Positions 46,501-59,760 are shown, numbered from the stretch's first letter. The stretch is DNA of 64,000 nt from Protonemura montana (GCA_947568835.1 OX387607.1:8751201-8815200), one strand, 5' to 3'. Notes: generated from the letters alone by a model not told the origin. Translations and numbers: made by a program.

Positions 46501-49500
46501 GTAAGTGGCAACGAATCCTGCCGAAATAGTTCGTTTTGCATTTTCGTCTTAACGTTTTATCATGGCGTTGCTAGCTATATTGTTAAGAATCTACATTCTT
46601 GTAGTAGTTCTAGTCATGAAAATACTTTTTACTTTTAGTTTGGTCATGTCTTTATCAGGTCCCTCATCCAATAGTATGGTTTTTACATATATGTATTTTT
46701 AATCTAACCTTTGCAATAGTTTTAAAAACAACTAATATAACCTGGGTTTTTGGATGCTAAGTAAAAACAAATAATTTTCCTGACATTTTGCAACTTATGT
46801 CTGTCACTTCATCAAGGGTGATATCAGTTGTTGACAACTGGCATAAGTTGTGAAATGTCAGGTTAATTAGCTGTTTTCTTAGAATTTGAAGAAATCCCAC
46901 TTGTAAATATTTTTTTTTTCAAATAGAGGTCCAACTTTCCCTTTTCTCTTTACTCTTTACCAAATAACTTCTTTATTTTTGTCTCAATACCGGGTAATAT
47001 AATTTATAGTCATAATGCTCTTGGCCTTTTCTTAACCCTAGTATTATGGCAGTAGCATCAGGCTTACCAGCACCATCATAACATCAACCCCAACCTAGAA
47101 CGGCAGTACTAATGAGTACCAACAATTCTTGCTTCAATAAAACTTCATGCAGTTGGTTGCTCTGGCCTCACTGCACTGCATGGATCAACTGAATCACAGT
47201 GTTCTGAAAACGCTACCGCAGTAGCACCACCAAAATTCCAGTTGCTAGTGGTGCTGAAGTCCACCAATTCTAGCAGCGTTTTAAAGTGCCACTCTAGCCC
47301 GATGTTATGTAATAGCACCGGTTGTATTATGTAGTGTCATGGTAGAGACGCCATATGGCCACAAAAAGCAAGGCATCTGCCTGAATGCAGTAAGACTGTA
47401 GATATGTCTTCCGTAACGTACTCTTACGCCCTGTTTCCGCTGTAGAGGCGAACTCCGCCAAACGCTATTGGCGCTGCTGTCTGCCAGCAAGAGTAACACG
47501 CTGACTGCGGCGCTGGTGCAGTTGATGGAGCTGGTGGAGCCATTGGTACCTACTCGGCTCATTGCGCTCGCCGAGCTCGTGTCTGATCTGCACAATCCGC
47601 TGGCGCCCACCACGCAGCAAATATCTGAAGACGATATCCGTGAGCTGACTACCGAGGTAACGTTAAACTACCGAGGTTGCGAGTTAAAATTGTGAAATTT
47701 TTTTATTATTAGGAACACACTACCCTCTCAAAATGCGGTGCCCAAATGGGGACTCGAACCCTGATCTCCACCTATCGCGGGTGTTGCTCTAACCCATTGA
47801 GTTACTTGGACACATATTTTTTGCGAGGATTTTAGTGTATTTGATGAGAATGACGGATCTCCAAGGAGTAGAATTATGAGGCTGTGAATACTCACAGTCA
47901 CTCTGATTCTAGTGACGCTATACTGCGTTACAACCATTCAATCTCGAGTAATTTAATTTGACGTTGGATTTAATTGCAAATGTTTTTTTGAGAAGGTAGT
48001 AGTGTACCTAACAATAAAAGACCTGCGCACTGGAAGCATTTGCAATTGAAATCAGATTTTACTTTTAATTTTTTTTCCTATGCCTACTCTGTTTATTTGC
48101 AGACAGTTTTTAAGGTATAAATTTTGTTGGGTGTACATTTTTTTAAGTTGATTTGAAATAAAACCACCCATCTGTTACATTTTTTGAAGAGAGATACTTG
48201 GTGTTAGAAAAATTTTAGAAGGGGTATACAGATGTCAAAAGTTTGGGAAACACTGATCTAGACCTATCTCAAAAGCCAAATCCAAAACTTGCAAAAATCA
48301 AACTGCAATGTAAACTGCAAAATAACTGCAATGCTATTGACAAATGGGATAACATGGCATCTTGAGTAAATTGCAACCAAACAAAAGCTGCTCTTGCAGA
48401 CATGGTTACAACCAGCAAAAAAATATCCTTCAGCCTGCCAAAGTGCATAGTCTCGGGTAGCTTCTTAAATATACCTTCTTATCCTACCGGGACTATAGTA
48501 GCCTGGTGCATATTTGCATAAATATATATTTTTATATATTTTCATATATATAAATAAATATATGGAAATTCTACCTCATTGTAATATGCAAATGTTAATG
48601 TGTGACACCTGTTTGCAGAAAAACAAGATTCGCTACCAGCTAATGTCTTTGACTGCCGAGTATGACTTGGCGATCGAACGAAAAGACTTCACGGCTGCTA
48701 AAACCATTGATGAACAGCTGACTGCCGCTCGCTTCCGCTTGAGTGAAATTAACAAAGGGTGTGTAAATTGATAAACGAATAAATTAACTATTAGAATGGG
48801 GCGAAGTCAGGTATTGGTTGGGTGATCGTGATACCCATGACCGGTTCTGTATGAGAGAGGTTGAAGAGATAACATTTAGTATAGCAACTTCATTTGCCTT
48901 AGTTGAAATATGTGCAATCTGATTTAAATTTGTGTTATTGTGGTATTCTGACCAATTCTGCCCGCAGCTAAGCCTTACTCTGTCAATACTTTAAAACTGG
49001 TTATATTTGAGGCAAACAAGTCTTCATTACCACATTCCCTGCAGGCTGAATCCCCAGGTGGAAGAAACGGTGGTTCGACGTGAAGTGACAGACGTGGAAA
49101 CATTGTCTCAGTGTATGAGCATCATTTTCGAGGCAATGCAGGACCCCAAGCTTACACACCTCACGCCACAACTACGAACGCTTATGGTGGACTTTGTCGA
49201 GCCTGTCTACAAGGTAAGAGAAACCGACGAGAGGTTACAAATATGAACTGTATTTTAGTTTTAAATTTTAATAATGCTATTGAGTTAAAAGCTGGTCGGT
49301 TAATGTTAAACTGTCTTCGCAAAAATTTTCGACAGATAACTTCTACACTGATAAAAGTATAACTTGTCCATAGCTTACCGTAATTTTAAGCGTTTAGAAT
49401 GTTAATTTTGCTATTTTTCTTAGATTACTCGCATTTGAGACTGGATTATGCTTAAATAATGTTAGGTAATTTGCAAACCTCAGCAATTGATTTAGATGTG

Positions 49501-52500
49501 TCGATATTTACTGACTTCTACGAATGCATGAAATTCTTGCCCATTGTTAGAAGTTGTTACACCTGGAATTTTGGGACACACTACTTTTTCTATGTTTAGT
49601 TAAAAGTAATTTAAGTAACTTTTGAGTGTGCCCTACGTAAAAAGTTATTTAAGGTAGAGAATAGAGCAGACACTGTGAAACTATAAGAATTATCAAGCAA
49701 TGGCTCATAAACCTTCAGAAACGTCATTATGTAAGGTAATTTTTATCAGATATCTTGGCCACTTACATTTCTCTTCCATTACTTATATAACTAAGCCATT
49801 AACCAGAATTTGCCATTATCAATCTTTGACATAATATTTCTCTACAAATATATTTGTAAAAACTAATGCTGGACTTTCACTGTTTGGAAGAGAACTTTTT
49901 TAGGGTTATTGAAATTTCCAGAGACTAACTGGCATTCTGTCTACAACTAGCTCTGGGATTTAGAAATTCAAAACATGAACTGGAATGAGCGAGACTCCCA
50001 ATTGTTCCTTTTCGTTGATTGTGATAGTGCTAACGGTTTTGTATTTCTTGCAGCAACAAGATTTGCCGGACTCTCTGCGCTTGCTATGCCTACGATGCTT
50101 CGGTGGGTTTTGCTTGCTCGACAAGAAAGTGGCCTTGGAAAAAATCACCATCTTCTTTGTGCCGGTAGGAAACCACTCTGAAATTTATTTGATTACAGGG
50201 AATGTGCCGAAAGAAGTTGTACTTTGGTTGTACCTCATTTTTGGGGGGATTCGTGAGTGGCAATATTGGTACCACCAGCAACATTTGTGGAACACTTGTT
50301 TGATGCCTTGATCAAGATTCGCACGCAAGATATTATTAAACAGTTTAAACAGCAAAACAGTTCTTCGGCAAAGCGAAGTTGATGTTTTATACAAAATCTA
50401 ATACTTAGAATGGAGATAATGTTTCTGTCAACACATACATACTAGTGATTCGGGAATTAAGTTTAAATGAAAAACGTCATGTGGTGTGCTGGATTATCCT
50501 ATCTTTAGTCTGTTGATATTTTGGTCATTACTCATTTTCTTTATGAACTGCTTCCTGTTATGCTGCCGTGAATCTCTCAGCTTGCAGAGGAGGGTGACTC
50601 TGCGTGTGCCGTTACTTCTCTGCAAATCATCTTCGATTTATTCTTCAATTATGGGTGTTCGGCTTTCAGCATCGGCGACAACATTGGTAAGACCTTCTTA
50701 CACGTAAGCTGAATATTCTGACCAGCATAGTCACTGACAGGATTCAATCTTGAAGTGTCTATGAAATTATCAAGTGATCTGATAGTTCAATCGATCAATC
50801 ATTCAAATTATTCCCAGACGTTATTAAATTAATTATGTATTGCAAAATCAGCTCCGATAATAGTTACATTTTTATGTGCCATCTCAGAAGGTCTCGAAAT
50901 ATTTTGTTGTGCAGATATCTTGTTTCCTGTGGTCAAACTTATGGGAAACAAAAAATGTCCACAACAATTTCTTTTGAGTTTAAGTACCCTGAACCTGAAA
51001 TTTGGTATGTATCACCATCAAATCTTCGGAATTATTTATTTAAAATGTAGGTACGATAACTTAAAGATAATTGTAAGAGTGCCAAAAGGCTGGTGGTGAA
51101 TGAAGCAGCGGAAAGAAATGGAACACAACTTGTTACACAAGGCAGATGCCACAGAGTCTTTATCTCTCCTTAACTTAAGCCATTTTGTATGCTGTATGTT
51201 GTGTTTCCTCTTTCCTCTTCAATTAATTTTGATTAATTGGAAACCCAAGTAAACAGATCAGAATCTGGATAGGTCCACTAGATTCTAGATTGATTCAAAT
51301 CTCTCCGTTTAGGACTGTGCTTTTAGCTTGTTCTATAGCCTAATTTTTGTTACCCAGGCCAGATGCTGTGGTTTTACAAAAAACGGCAGTTTTTTCAGGA
51401 TTCCAGTACCTACCATCTTTTTACAACAAGAAATTGTTAGAATTGATAAATATTTTTTGAATGCACAGTATGCTCAGACACAGGGCCGGTGTTGCCCTTG
51501 TGTCTGGCTGTAAACAACTGTTGTCTCTCATTAGCTCGTGCCAAGAAAGATAGGGTCTGTGATGCCACCTGATGGCCACCAATAATCCTAATGTCTTAAA
51601 CAATATACACTTGTTTCTATACACCTGTTTTTATAAAATAACGGAATTATTGACTATCGACGTTTCAGATGAGCGAGAAGCACATCGTGAAAAAAACCCC
51701 GAGGCAATTCGCGACGTGAATATTCTTGACTCCATGCTATTCTCGCTTAGAGATTATGTAAGTGGCCATCAATTTTCCCAGTTGTCTGAGCTGATGGGCA
51801 GTAAATGCCCTCTATTCTTGCTTTAGAAAAAAGCCTCGTGGTTTTATAATTGTGTCAGTAGATCACAGAAAGCTTAGCAGAAAGTAGATGAGATTAAATT
51901 AAGGCAATAAATAAAACCAATAATTTTTCAACGCATTATATCGTGCGTTATGTCAGTTTTGTCTCTTTTTACGGCTTAGTATCAAATCGTTTTTCCTTAT
52001 CCGGCTTATTGGCAAAACTGATCGGTACAAGAAGATAGGTACACAACCAGTCTTTCAACTTTTCAGCTTCAGAAAGATATATTAGAGACAAAATCAATCA
52101 AAAGTATGCCTTTTTTGAGCGCCCTGCACCTTCCTCTCCACCTTGCTTGGCTATAGCTGGAAAATGTGTCTTGATGTCGACATCAATACACACCAGTTAC
52201 AGTAATGCGTGGTAAGGCAAAAGGTAGGTGCCTAAAACGACCAAACATATGATTGTTTACGTCTCGAAGCTATCATTCCCAAATGTCAATAAACTTGTTT
52301 TGTGCAACTTTAAGGAAGGATTTAGGTAAAGAGGTATTAAGCCATTGCTAAGATTAAACTCATCCTCATTGTGGACTGAAAAGCTCCACAAATTCTTAGT
52401 AAGTAATCATTTGTACAATATAAATGAGTTCTTAATATTTAAATCATCTAAATATTGAAAATGTATTTACAATGTAAATTTTTATAAACAGATAAACAAA

Positions 52501-55500
52501 ATAAAAATAAATACAAAATTGTCACTATCAAACGCCAGAGCCCATTTCCAGTTCTGTTGTGAAAACGCTGTCCTTAAGGTTGGTAATTGATAGTTCTTGT
52601 GTGGATTTTGTAGGAAATGCCAGCATTAGTGGAAGTAGCAGCTACTGGCTTCTGCAAACTGCTTCTCTGCGGACACTTACTTTCGTATCAGCTGATTAAC
52701 GCGTTGCTGCTCGCTTGGTTCCACCACTCGGAAACCTACCTCGAGCTGAAATTAGCGCTCGAAGACTTCTTCTCCACTTATACAAGTAACCGAGTCGACG
52801 GACTCAAGCTCATGGTGAGTGCTGTCTTTGCAAGGGACTGAAGTCCCTCTGTGAGAAAAGATTGAAACTATTGTTGTGGGGATGAATTAAAACATAACAC
52901 ATCTGAGGTTGAGCAATCTGGTTGCGATATTTGTAGAATGTTGTATGATGTTTCGACTGAAAAGTAACGTAAATTAGAAGAATTTCTGGCTTTGTATATA
53001 CTAAGCTGCAAGACCAATGGCAATGGGACTAGCCAAAACAACACTCAACTTTAAACTCTGCAAACTCTGCTTATCACAAGCTGCTTTTTCAATCTTTGTA
53101 CGGTGCATTTCTTCTTTCCTCTTTCCCATTACACATAACAGCTTTTTGACGCTCGGTCCATTAACGAAACTTAATATTTTGCTATTAACTAGAAACAAAT
53201 GTATTTTTAATATCGTTGAATTCAATGACCAGTTCTTACAATGAATAAATCTTTACTGGAAACATTCACATACATTGTCCACTATCTGTACATACTAATT
53301 AATGCCATCTGTACCAAAGATAGTGTCGTTAAATACAAATTCTTGTCCCGATATTTCATTAGGAAAATACAGAATTGATATCTTTTAACTGATAGCTTGG
53401 AACTACAAGGATTGAAGTAAAATTATTAGAAAAAAAAAATTGTATGACTACAAATGGCTCTAATCTTTATGCATGCAACATTGCTCTGCCGTCGGATTTT
53501 AAACCCAGTCGTGTGCTGCTACACAACTCTATCGAAGGATTTCTGACTTATCAAGCGGCGCAATGAGCGGCGTGGAATGCGGCATGGAATTCTGATCGTT
53601 GATTCGATGCTAATGTGTAGGTTCAGTGCGTGGTTCCACTCGTTGATGAACTGCTGAGGAACAATGAACATAAGGACCTCGATATCGATCAAGTTCTACT
53701 CCTCGTCATCTCGTTAACGGGGCCAGGAATCAATCCAAATTACAAAGAGGTGAGTGTTGTCACTGTGAAGGCACAGCGGCGATGAATTTTACAGGTGCTT
53801 ACAGGAATCCGAAACCTTTTTTGGCTTTAAAGCCAAATTCATACACGAAACCACAAAATTGATCAAAAACTGAATAAAGCTTAAATTTAAATTTGTGAAT
53901 TTTGAAAATTCTAATTTCTGAAATAAGAAAAAGCATTGATTTCATGATCGTGTTTATCTGTTGTACACAATACAATACCTGAACTTTGGTTAAATCTCGA
54001 TTTTCGTGAGATACTTTTAAAAATTGTAGCCAGGCCTTAAAAAAAGAATTCTCGAGCCGCAGGTTGCAGACCTCTGTCGTACAGAAAACAAAAGACCTTG
54101 AATCTGCTAAAATCCGCTTTTCCCACAGAACGTGCACTTAGAGATAGCTGAGCTGGTGTGCAACAAGATCATCGCTGAGCCTACGGACGACGGTGTGCCG
54201 TATTTTGCAAAGGCATTGACTCGGTTACGGCTCGATTTGGCCCGTGCTGAGACGTTGCAAACGTTGCACGCAATGGGACTGAAAATCGAGCAGGTATGTT
54301 TTTCCGACGTTGATGAGAGCTTCTTAGTGTTTTTGGCGTTGAAGCGTCTGTTCTGTTGTATTTGTGACGAAGAAGACAGGTAGATAGGTCTACAAACATT
54401 GATTTTTTTTCTAAGGCTAAGTTTTGCAACTACCCAGTCTATGGAATTCCTACTCGGCATATGCTGTAGAAACCTTGAATCTGCATAAAAAATTTCAATT
54501 ATTTTTTCTATGTTATATATAAATGTAATTTTTTCTGTTTTCTGTTTTTTTTTTTTTTTGTAACTTGTGACTTGTGACTTAACTTTTGTGTTTGTAGTAC
54601 ATTGTGGCTCTAGGTCCCATGATGGGGCTTACCATTTATAATTTATGCTTTACTCAAATTTTTCCAAAAAAGTCATTTTTGTTGCATTTATGTTAAAAAA
54701 AAAAAAAAAAAAAAAAAAACAACCAGGCATATGACAATCAGTGGTAGATTTAAATTTGTTTAGCCTTGGCAATGCTAAGATCCCCCAATAGTGCTTCTAG
54801 AGTCTGCTTTCTTACGTTACCACAACAGTACTGACTTTATTGTCTTGCTTGTTTCTATTTCTCTCCGTTTGTTTGTACAGTATTTTCAGGATTTTCATGA
54901 TTCAGAAACAAAAACAGCTGACACCAACGTTTGCCCTTAAGATAAAATAGACAAAAAGGCTCTGGTGTCTGCCATTGATGTTGATATAGTTCTAGTCCTA
55001 TAAAGAACAGAGAGGATCCCTGAATGTTATGGTTTTTAGACTCATGTCTTCTTTATCTAACCTTAGCACTAGTTTTACAAACACTTTTTATGCTGGGATG
55101 TTATCGAAAATTTGTCAGGACTGCTTTCACCCTTGATAAAGAAACAGGTACAAGTTATGAAATGGTGGGAAAATTAGTTGTTCTTCACTTAGCACTCAAA
55201 ATCTAGTTAAAGAAGTTTTTGTCATCCCTGAATGTGTTTTTCCCACCTTCAGCTGATTTCCATCAAAAAGATATCATTCCATCCAGAGAATGAAGCCCAA
55301 ATCTCTACCTATCGTGACCCAGACCGAACTTCCTACTGCCGGCAAATTCAAAGCCTTTCAGTTGGTAATTGTGAGATAATTTGTGTTTTCATTTCTTCGC
55401 TTTACCAGCTGCTCACCGATGATCGTGTTGCGAAACGCTTCATAGCAAAATTCGTCGCTAATATTGCGGCAGCGGAGGCAGTTTTGGCGGAAAAAATCCC

Positions 55501-56065
55501 AGATGGGTCAGAATCAGAGCAAGATGGACAAGGTGAAGAGGCTGTCCAGGAGGAGCAGCCGGCCGAAGGAGAAGATGAAGAGCAACTGGTAATGAATGGT
55601 GATGATGGAAAAAAAAAGTCATCACACCAGGTTTGTGAATCTGCTGGATAATTATGTGAATGCGATTGAGTGATTGAGTGATTGATTCATCTTCAATGGC
55701 ATTTTGTGAAGATGGGCATTGGATGCAGAGCAAATTGCCTGTTTATGGAAAGATAATTTGAAAGTAGCTTTCTCAAAATCAGAGAAAAATAATTTCTTTG
55801 TTCCTTAAGATAAACTCTTGACAGCCCCTGGATGACTTTGATCAAAATCTACCGAAAGCAACCAAATAGGAGTGCATTAGTTGCTTTAGTTGCCTGTAGT
55901 AATTCTTGTAAACGATAAGTCGGTGACGTAAGTGTGTTACATATGTTCCAGATTCCGTCGGAAGTAATAGCTGGATCATCTTCTCCCATCAATCTACAGC
56001 AATCTACAGCCTCGAATTTAGTTGTCCCAGAATCTGAATCTGAATCTTCTGAAATGTCAGAATGA
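40540..56065 (+). CDS. NCAPG: Condensin complex subunit 3 (NCAPG, CAP-G), HEAT-repeat protein
   Basis: Eighteen exons join in phase to 994 residues (human 1015): 40540-40746, 40940-41131, 41861-42089, 43114-43341, 44299-44446, 44958-45164, 46384-46500, 47446-47656, 48619-48758, 49045-49213, 50054-50164, 50581-50686, 51669-51757, 52614-52814, 53621-53749, 54129-54293, 55409-55630, 55952-56065. The protein is alpha-helical HEAT repeats throughout, with family hallmarks such as MRDKSPLVRVQAVSALQRLQ, FMESMQHDPSAEVRSKVL and YMQRMLLGDKLPKNDDE. It ends in a flexible acidic, Ser-rich tail, as other CAP-G proteins do. Together with a kleisin and SMC2/SMC4 it forms condensin, binds DNA and compacts mitotic chromosomes. 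A 5S-SINE ends 15 bases before exon 6. Exon 17 may end earlier at 55588 by an alternative GTAATG donor. Confidence 0.93.
42150..42646. mobile_element. MITE, second copy of the 19214-19654 family
   Basis: The ends GATGAGCATGGCGAG and ATCGCTACGTTCATC are worn versions of the 14-bp inverted repeats at 19214. The interior shares the same ordered blocks (ATTTGCAGAGCAT, CTGCGTTTTTCAGTA, AATGGATCGGCTTT). It lies in NCAPG intron 3. Confidence 0.7.
42690..42985 (-). mobile_element. 5S-SINE fragment, diverged
   Basis: Reversed body pieces such as GTGTCCCTTCCAAAGAACTG, AAATCCATGCTGTGGAGAGG and TTGATAATCAAGGCAAGTGA are recognisable; the 5S-like head is lost. NCAPG intron 3. Confidence 0.65.
44135..44262. 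repeat. Fold-back of SINE family A tails without a tRNA core
   Basis: GATTTAAATTGCAAATGCTT, GGAATGCACAGGGTAATTTT and, 30 bases on, the inverted AATACTGTGCTCATTGCAAG, CATTTGTAACTTC. Only tail sequence is present, in both orientations. Confidence 0.55.
44556..44942 (+). mobile_element. 5S-headed SINE ending 15 bp before NCAPG exon 6
   Basis: A partial 5S-like head (AAGTAACACTGTGC, GGTATTGGATGGGTGACCAT), the body, and the tail GTTGTCAAAGCAGTGCATCG, TTAAACATCAAATCAACCAA. Only TCATGTTTGTCCCATAG separates its end from the exon. Confidence 0.85.
46779..46862. repeat. 84-bp hairpin
   Basis: CCTGACATTTTGCAACTTATG is mirrored by CATAAGTTGTGAAATGTCAGG with two mismatches in 21. The loop contains a smaller palindrome, CAGTTGTTGACAACTG. 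NCAPG intron 7. Confidence 0.6.
47697..48062. mobile_element. SINE family A, inverted copy plus forward tail
   Basis: A reversed tRNA-like core with flank (about 47697-47960) is followed by a forward tail (TTTTTTTGAGAAGGTAGTAG ... AGCATTTGCAATTGAAATCA). Same layout as 28198-28584. NCAPG intron 8. Confidence 0.7.
48797..48900 (+). mobile_element. 5S-SINE fragment
   Basis: GGCGAAGTCAGGTATTGGTT, GGGTGATCGTGATACCCATG, ACCGGTTCTG and GAGAGAGGTTGAAGAGAT are the end of the 5S-like head and start of the body. Confidence 0.65.
51111..51220. mobile_element. Short inverted-repeat element
   Basis: GAAAGAAATGGAACACAACTT at the left pairs with GTTGTGTTTCCTCTTTCCTC at the right end. Same family as 32231-32449. 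NCAPG intron 12. Confidence 0.5.
54695..54719. repeat. A25 homopolymer
   Basis: An uninterrupted run of 25 A in NCAPG intron 16. Length is likely to vary and to be error-prone in assembly. Confidence 0.9.
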
Positions 56066-57299
56066 GTTTAGACAAATTTCACAAGCAATAATGTACAAAG
56101 TTGGTGTAGAACAACAGGGAAGAACTGTCTAAAAACAATTGCAAATTAAACATACTATTATTAGTTAGCTAAGATATAAACAATGATATATAATTTTAAT
56201 TGTGAACTGGGAAAGAGGAAAGATGTAATGCAACTTACCAATGTTGAAATGGCTGATTGCAACCGACGTTCAGAGGTACAATGTTTAGGCTGCAGCCTTG
56301 TTTATTTAGGATAAGAGAATGACAGAAATCTACACTCGGTGAGATCAAAGCAATGACCGAAATGTTGTATCTCTCTTATTCTTTCGAAATCACCTGTTTC
56401 ATTTTCAGTGCGTTATTCACGGCAGTGTTTAACTTTTTTACATTGCCCCCGATGTACCACCAGGAAAATTTGGAAAAATATTCGTCAACCAGATATGCGT
56501 ATTCACGTGCAGTTATTCCTCCACTTACGACGGAATATAACAGAGTAAAAAACATGTTTTCTTTGGTTTCTGTCAAATATTTTATTTTTAAATATTTTAT
56601 AAAATAATATTTGGTCACAGGTTATCCATATAATGGTCAAAATTGAACTAATACAGAGCTGAATATATTTCTAAATTATTTAAATTTGATTCATATTTAT
56701 TCTAGCGTGATTTAAATTTTAAGAACAAATAAATTATTTTCCCAATTTAGACAACATAATGTTAGAGACAACACGCATGTGACTGTAAGAAACGGCATCG
56801 ATAGGGGAGCTGACGCAATACAAGCAAGCGGTTCGTGGCTATGCACTGTGCTTTAAATCTATATAAATAAGTGTATCCAGAAACAAATTAATAGTTAAAA
56901 AAAGAAAAAGAAGTTGCTGGACAAAATTAAAGTTTTTTCTGATTTTCAGTACACTGGTGTATGTTACGGTACCTCTGCGACGGTACCTTTCTGCCTCTTC
57001 TCTGTTCATGAACTTTGCACTAGTTATAGGTAATGTATAAAATACGATAAGAAATGATTAATGAAATAATCTTACTGCAATCTCAAATGTATACATGACA
57101 ATATAAGATATGGAATAAGAAAACATTTTTGTATTACCTAGAAATAAAATAAAAGAATTTTTAAGAAATGTTATTTCATTATTTCTCACAGACTACTTGC
57201 ATTTCAGAATGGGTCACTATTCCATACTATTTATTTATTTACACAACTTTGACATACATTTCAATACAGTATAAAATGATATCGGTTGTTGCTAGGTCA
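56066..57299. other. NCAPG 3' UTR and AT-rich intergenic DNA
   Basis: ATTAAA near 56145 could serve as the NCAPG polyadenylation signal. A short inverted-repeat element of the AGGAAA..GCAACTT family lies at 56207-56390. The remainder is AT-rich with no supported gene. Confidence 0.45.
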
Positions 57300-57705
57300 G
57301 CTATTAACAAGTTTGTATATTGTTTAAGTTAGCCCTCATTTCTCTGGAGCTATTCGGTAGTAGTATAACTGCACTTCCCGGCAGATTATTCCACAATCGT
57401 ATCTCCTCTGCGGCTAAGCAGTTCTTCCCGATGTTGGTTCTGGGTTGCAGCTGTTCAATCTTGTGATGGTGATCTTGCCGGGCTATGGCTTGTGATGGTG
57501 GTTGAAGGAGCAGGTTGACGTCCTCCCATGCAGGTTCATTGTTGTATGCTAGGAATATGGCCATGATTCGCGATCTATTTCGCTGCTTTCCTAGATTCTC
57601 CCCAGTTCAGGTCGCGAACTAGCTGTGTTGGTCCGGAGGTTCTAGCGAAGCTGTTGCAGACGTATCGAGCTGATCTTCATTGTACCTTGTCTAAGCGGTG
57701 ACTTA
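57300..57705 (-). mobile_element. LINE 3' fragment, same clade as the next element
   Basis: Minus-strand frames show the end of a non-LTR reverse transcriptase: RSARYVCNSFARTSGPTQLV, then (57304-57564) NIGKNCLAAEEIRLWNNLPG and a stop. These align by eye with KAARYATNCH... and NVGRYSLLGRAVRLWNGLPK of the intact-looking copy at 57802-59235. The coding frame is interrupted, so this copy is decayed. An (AAT)n tract at 57721-57750 separates the two. Confidence 0.7.
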
Positions 57706-57796
57706 TTTTGTGGGGGGTTTAATAATAATAAGAATAATAATAATAATAATGGTTTTTTATTCCGGGAACAAAATATACATACAAAAATATATAGAT

Positions 57797-59385
57797 AAAT
57801 ATTGTTGAGGAACAACAACAAGATTCCACGGGACTGGTCATCAGCAACTGTTCACCCCATATTCAAAAATGGCCCTCGAAGTGACCCAGCAAACTACCGT
57901 CCCATCAGCAACACCTCCATCACATGCAAACTTATGGAGAGACTGGTAGTAAACTACATTCAAGAGGTATGGGCAAACAACAACTGGCTGTCCTGCTTTC
58001 GAAGGCAATACTCGTGTGAGTCTTCACTTGCGAGCCTAACCCAAGAGCTTGCCGAACATCTTGATAATGGAAAGCAAGTCGATGCCATTCTGGTTGACTT
58101 CTCAAAAGCGTTCGACGTTGTACCACACAGTCTGCTGCTATCTAAGTTTTCATCTATGGGATTGGACAGCCGTGTGGTAAACTGGATCGCCACATTCCTC
58201 TCAAAACGAACCCAAGCGGTTAAGATCGGCAACGAGAAATCAACCCCCATCGATATTGCATCGGGCGTCCCACAGGGCACAGTTCTAGGACCACCCCTCT
58301 TCCTGGGATTCATAAACGACTTAATGGACTGCATAACCTCTCAAGCAAAACTCTTCGCAGATGACCTAATAATATTCCGAGTTATCGAAAACATCAGCGA
58401 CGCAGAGGAACTGCAAATGGACATCGACCGCACCCACCAGTGGGTAAACAAAAATGGAATGAAACTAAATGCAGCAAAGACAACTGTTGTCAGCTTCACC
58501 ACGAGACAGTCCCCCATTATCACTTCATACAACGTAAATGGCAGACCACTTTCTAAATCAAGTACCTGCAAGTACCTTGGTATAACGCTTTCCTCAAACC
58601 TTAGCTGGACACCCCATGTGAACAACATAGTATCAAAGGCAGCCAAGGCATTACACTTCACAATGAGAAATTTAAAAGGAAGCCACAGAAAGACTAAGCA
58701 ACACGCTTATAAGTGCCTAATTCGCCCGCTACTAGAGTACTGTTGTGGTATATGGGACCCGCATACTGCAGTTCACATCAACGCCATCGAAAAAGTGCAA
58801 CGGAAAGCCGCACGATACGCCACGAACTGCCATCGACGATGGTGCAAGAAGACACGGCGACCCTTCGTGAGTGTGCAAGAGCTTATCAGGGACCTGACCT
58901 GGGACTCCCTTGAATCTCGCCGCCGTAAAGTGTCTCTTCGGTACCTCTTCAAAGCGCTTTCGGGACAGCCAGCGTGGCAAACTCTAAAGCAAACCCTAAA
59001 CTCAGACGAGGCCACAAAATTCCACAGCCACAAAGATCACACACACAAGTTATTTGTTTGGCGATACAAAACTAACGTTGGACGTTACTCCTTGCTAGGT
59101 AGAGCGGTCAGACTGTGGAATGGGTTACCAAAGAAAAAAATGGAAAATTTAGAACTAGATAATATTAGAAATTTAAATTCAGTATTAGATAGTACGGATC
59201 TATCTTTGCCTGTAAATATCCAAATAGCTAAATAATCTTAATAATTTATGCTATTTAATCTGTTATACCACTATTATTATTAATAAATTAGTGGCACATA
59301 CATTATTTAGCCACCGAAGTGTACATTATAAATATAATTGTATTTATTGTTTCTAAGCTAATAAATTGAAATTGATTGATTGAAG
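57797..59385 (+). mobile_element. 5'-truncated LINE with an uninterrupted reverse transcriptase frame
   Basis: One open frame of 477 residues (57802-59235) covers most of a non-LTR reverse transcriptase. It shows PANYRPIS, motif A DFSKAFD (residues 99-105), GVPQGTVLG (155-163), the catalytic FADD (185-188) and the long C-terminal region ending in LWNGLPK. The endonuclease and first RT motifs are missing, so the copy is 5'-truncated and cannot move by itself. FADD in place of YADD and the layout suit the CR1/L2/jockey group; I cannot place it more closely. After the stop comes a ~150-base AT-rich 3' UTR ending in ATTGATTGATTG at about 59370-59382, a short tandem tail typical of CR1/L2-like LINEs. 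The lack of any internal stop suggests a recent insertion. Confidence 0.88.
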
Positions 59386-59459
59386 TCAGTTATAATTATA
59401 TACCAATATTTGAATAACATTTTACAGGATGACAGTAATTCAATAACATTTTTAGTGTC

Positions 59460-59760
59460 AGACGACCTTATGGGTGCGGTATTCTTCAAGGGAGTATGGG
59501 CAAAGCTTACAGAGGAATTCCTTCAGGTCGTTTTTGAATTGACTCGTATCTCGTTTGTTTTTCAACGCCAGAGGGAGGTCGTTGAAGAGAACCTGCCCCT
59601 GAACGATTTGGACACGATTTGGACAGAGCGGAAGGCGGCAGAACTTAGTTATCTCGGGGGTTCGCGGAATGTTGAGTATTGAGAACTGCGGTTAAAGGAG
59701 AGGGTGCAGTTGCCTGGTGAGCCGTATTTACACTTTTGAGGTACTTTAGCTGTTTAGTAG
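59460..59760 (-). mobile_element. LINE 3' fragment
   Basis: On the minus strand the translation runs VQIVQGQVLFNDLPLALK, then QFKNDLKEFL and YSLEEYRTH before a stop. This is the conserved C-terminus of jockey/CR1-type non-LTR reverse transcriptases. Upstream sequence continues in another frame, so it is a decayed piece of a family different from the 57797 copy. Confidence 0.65.
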
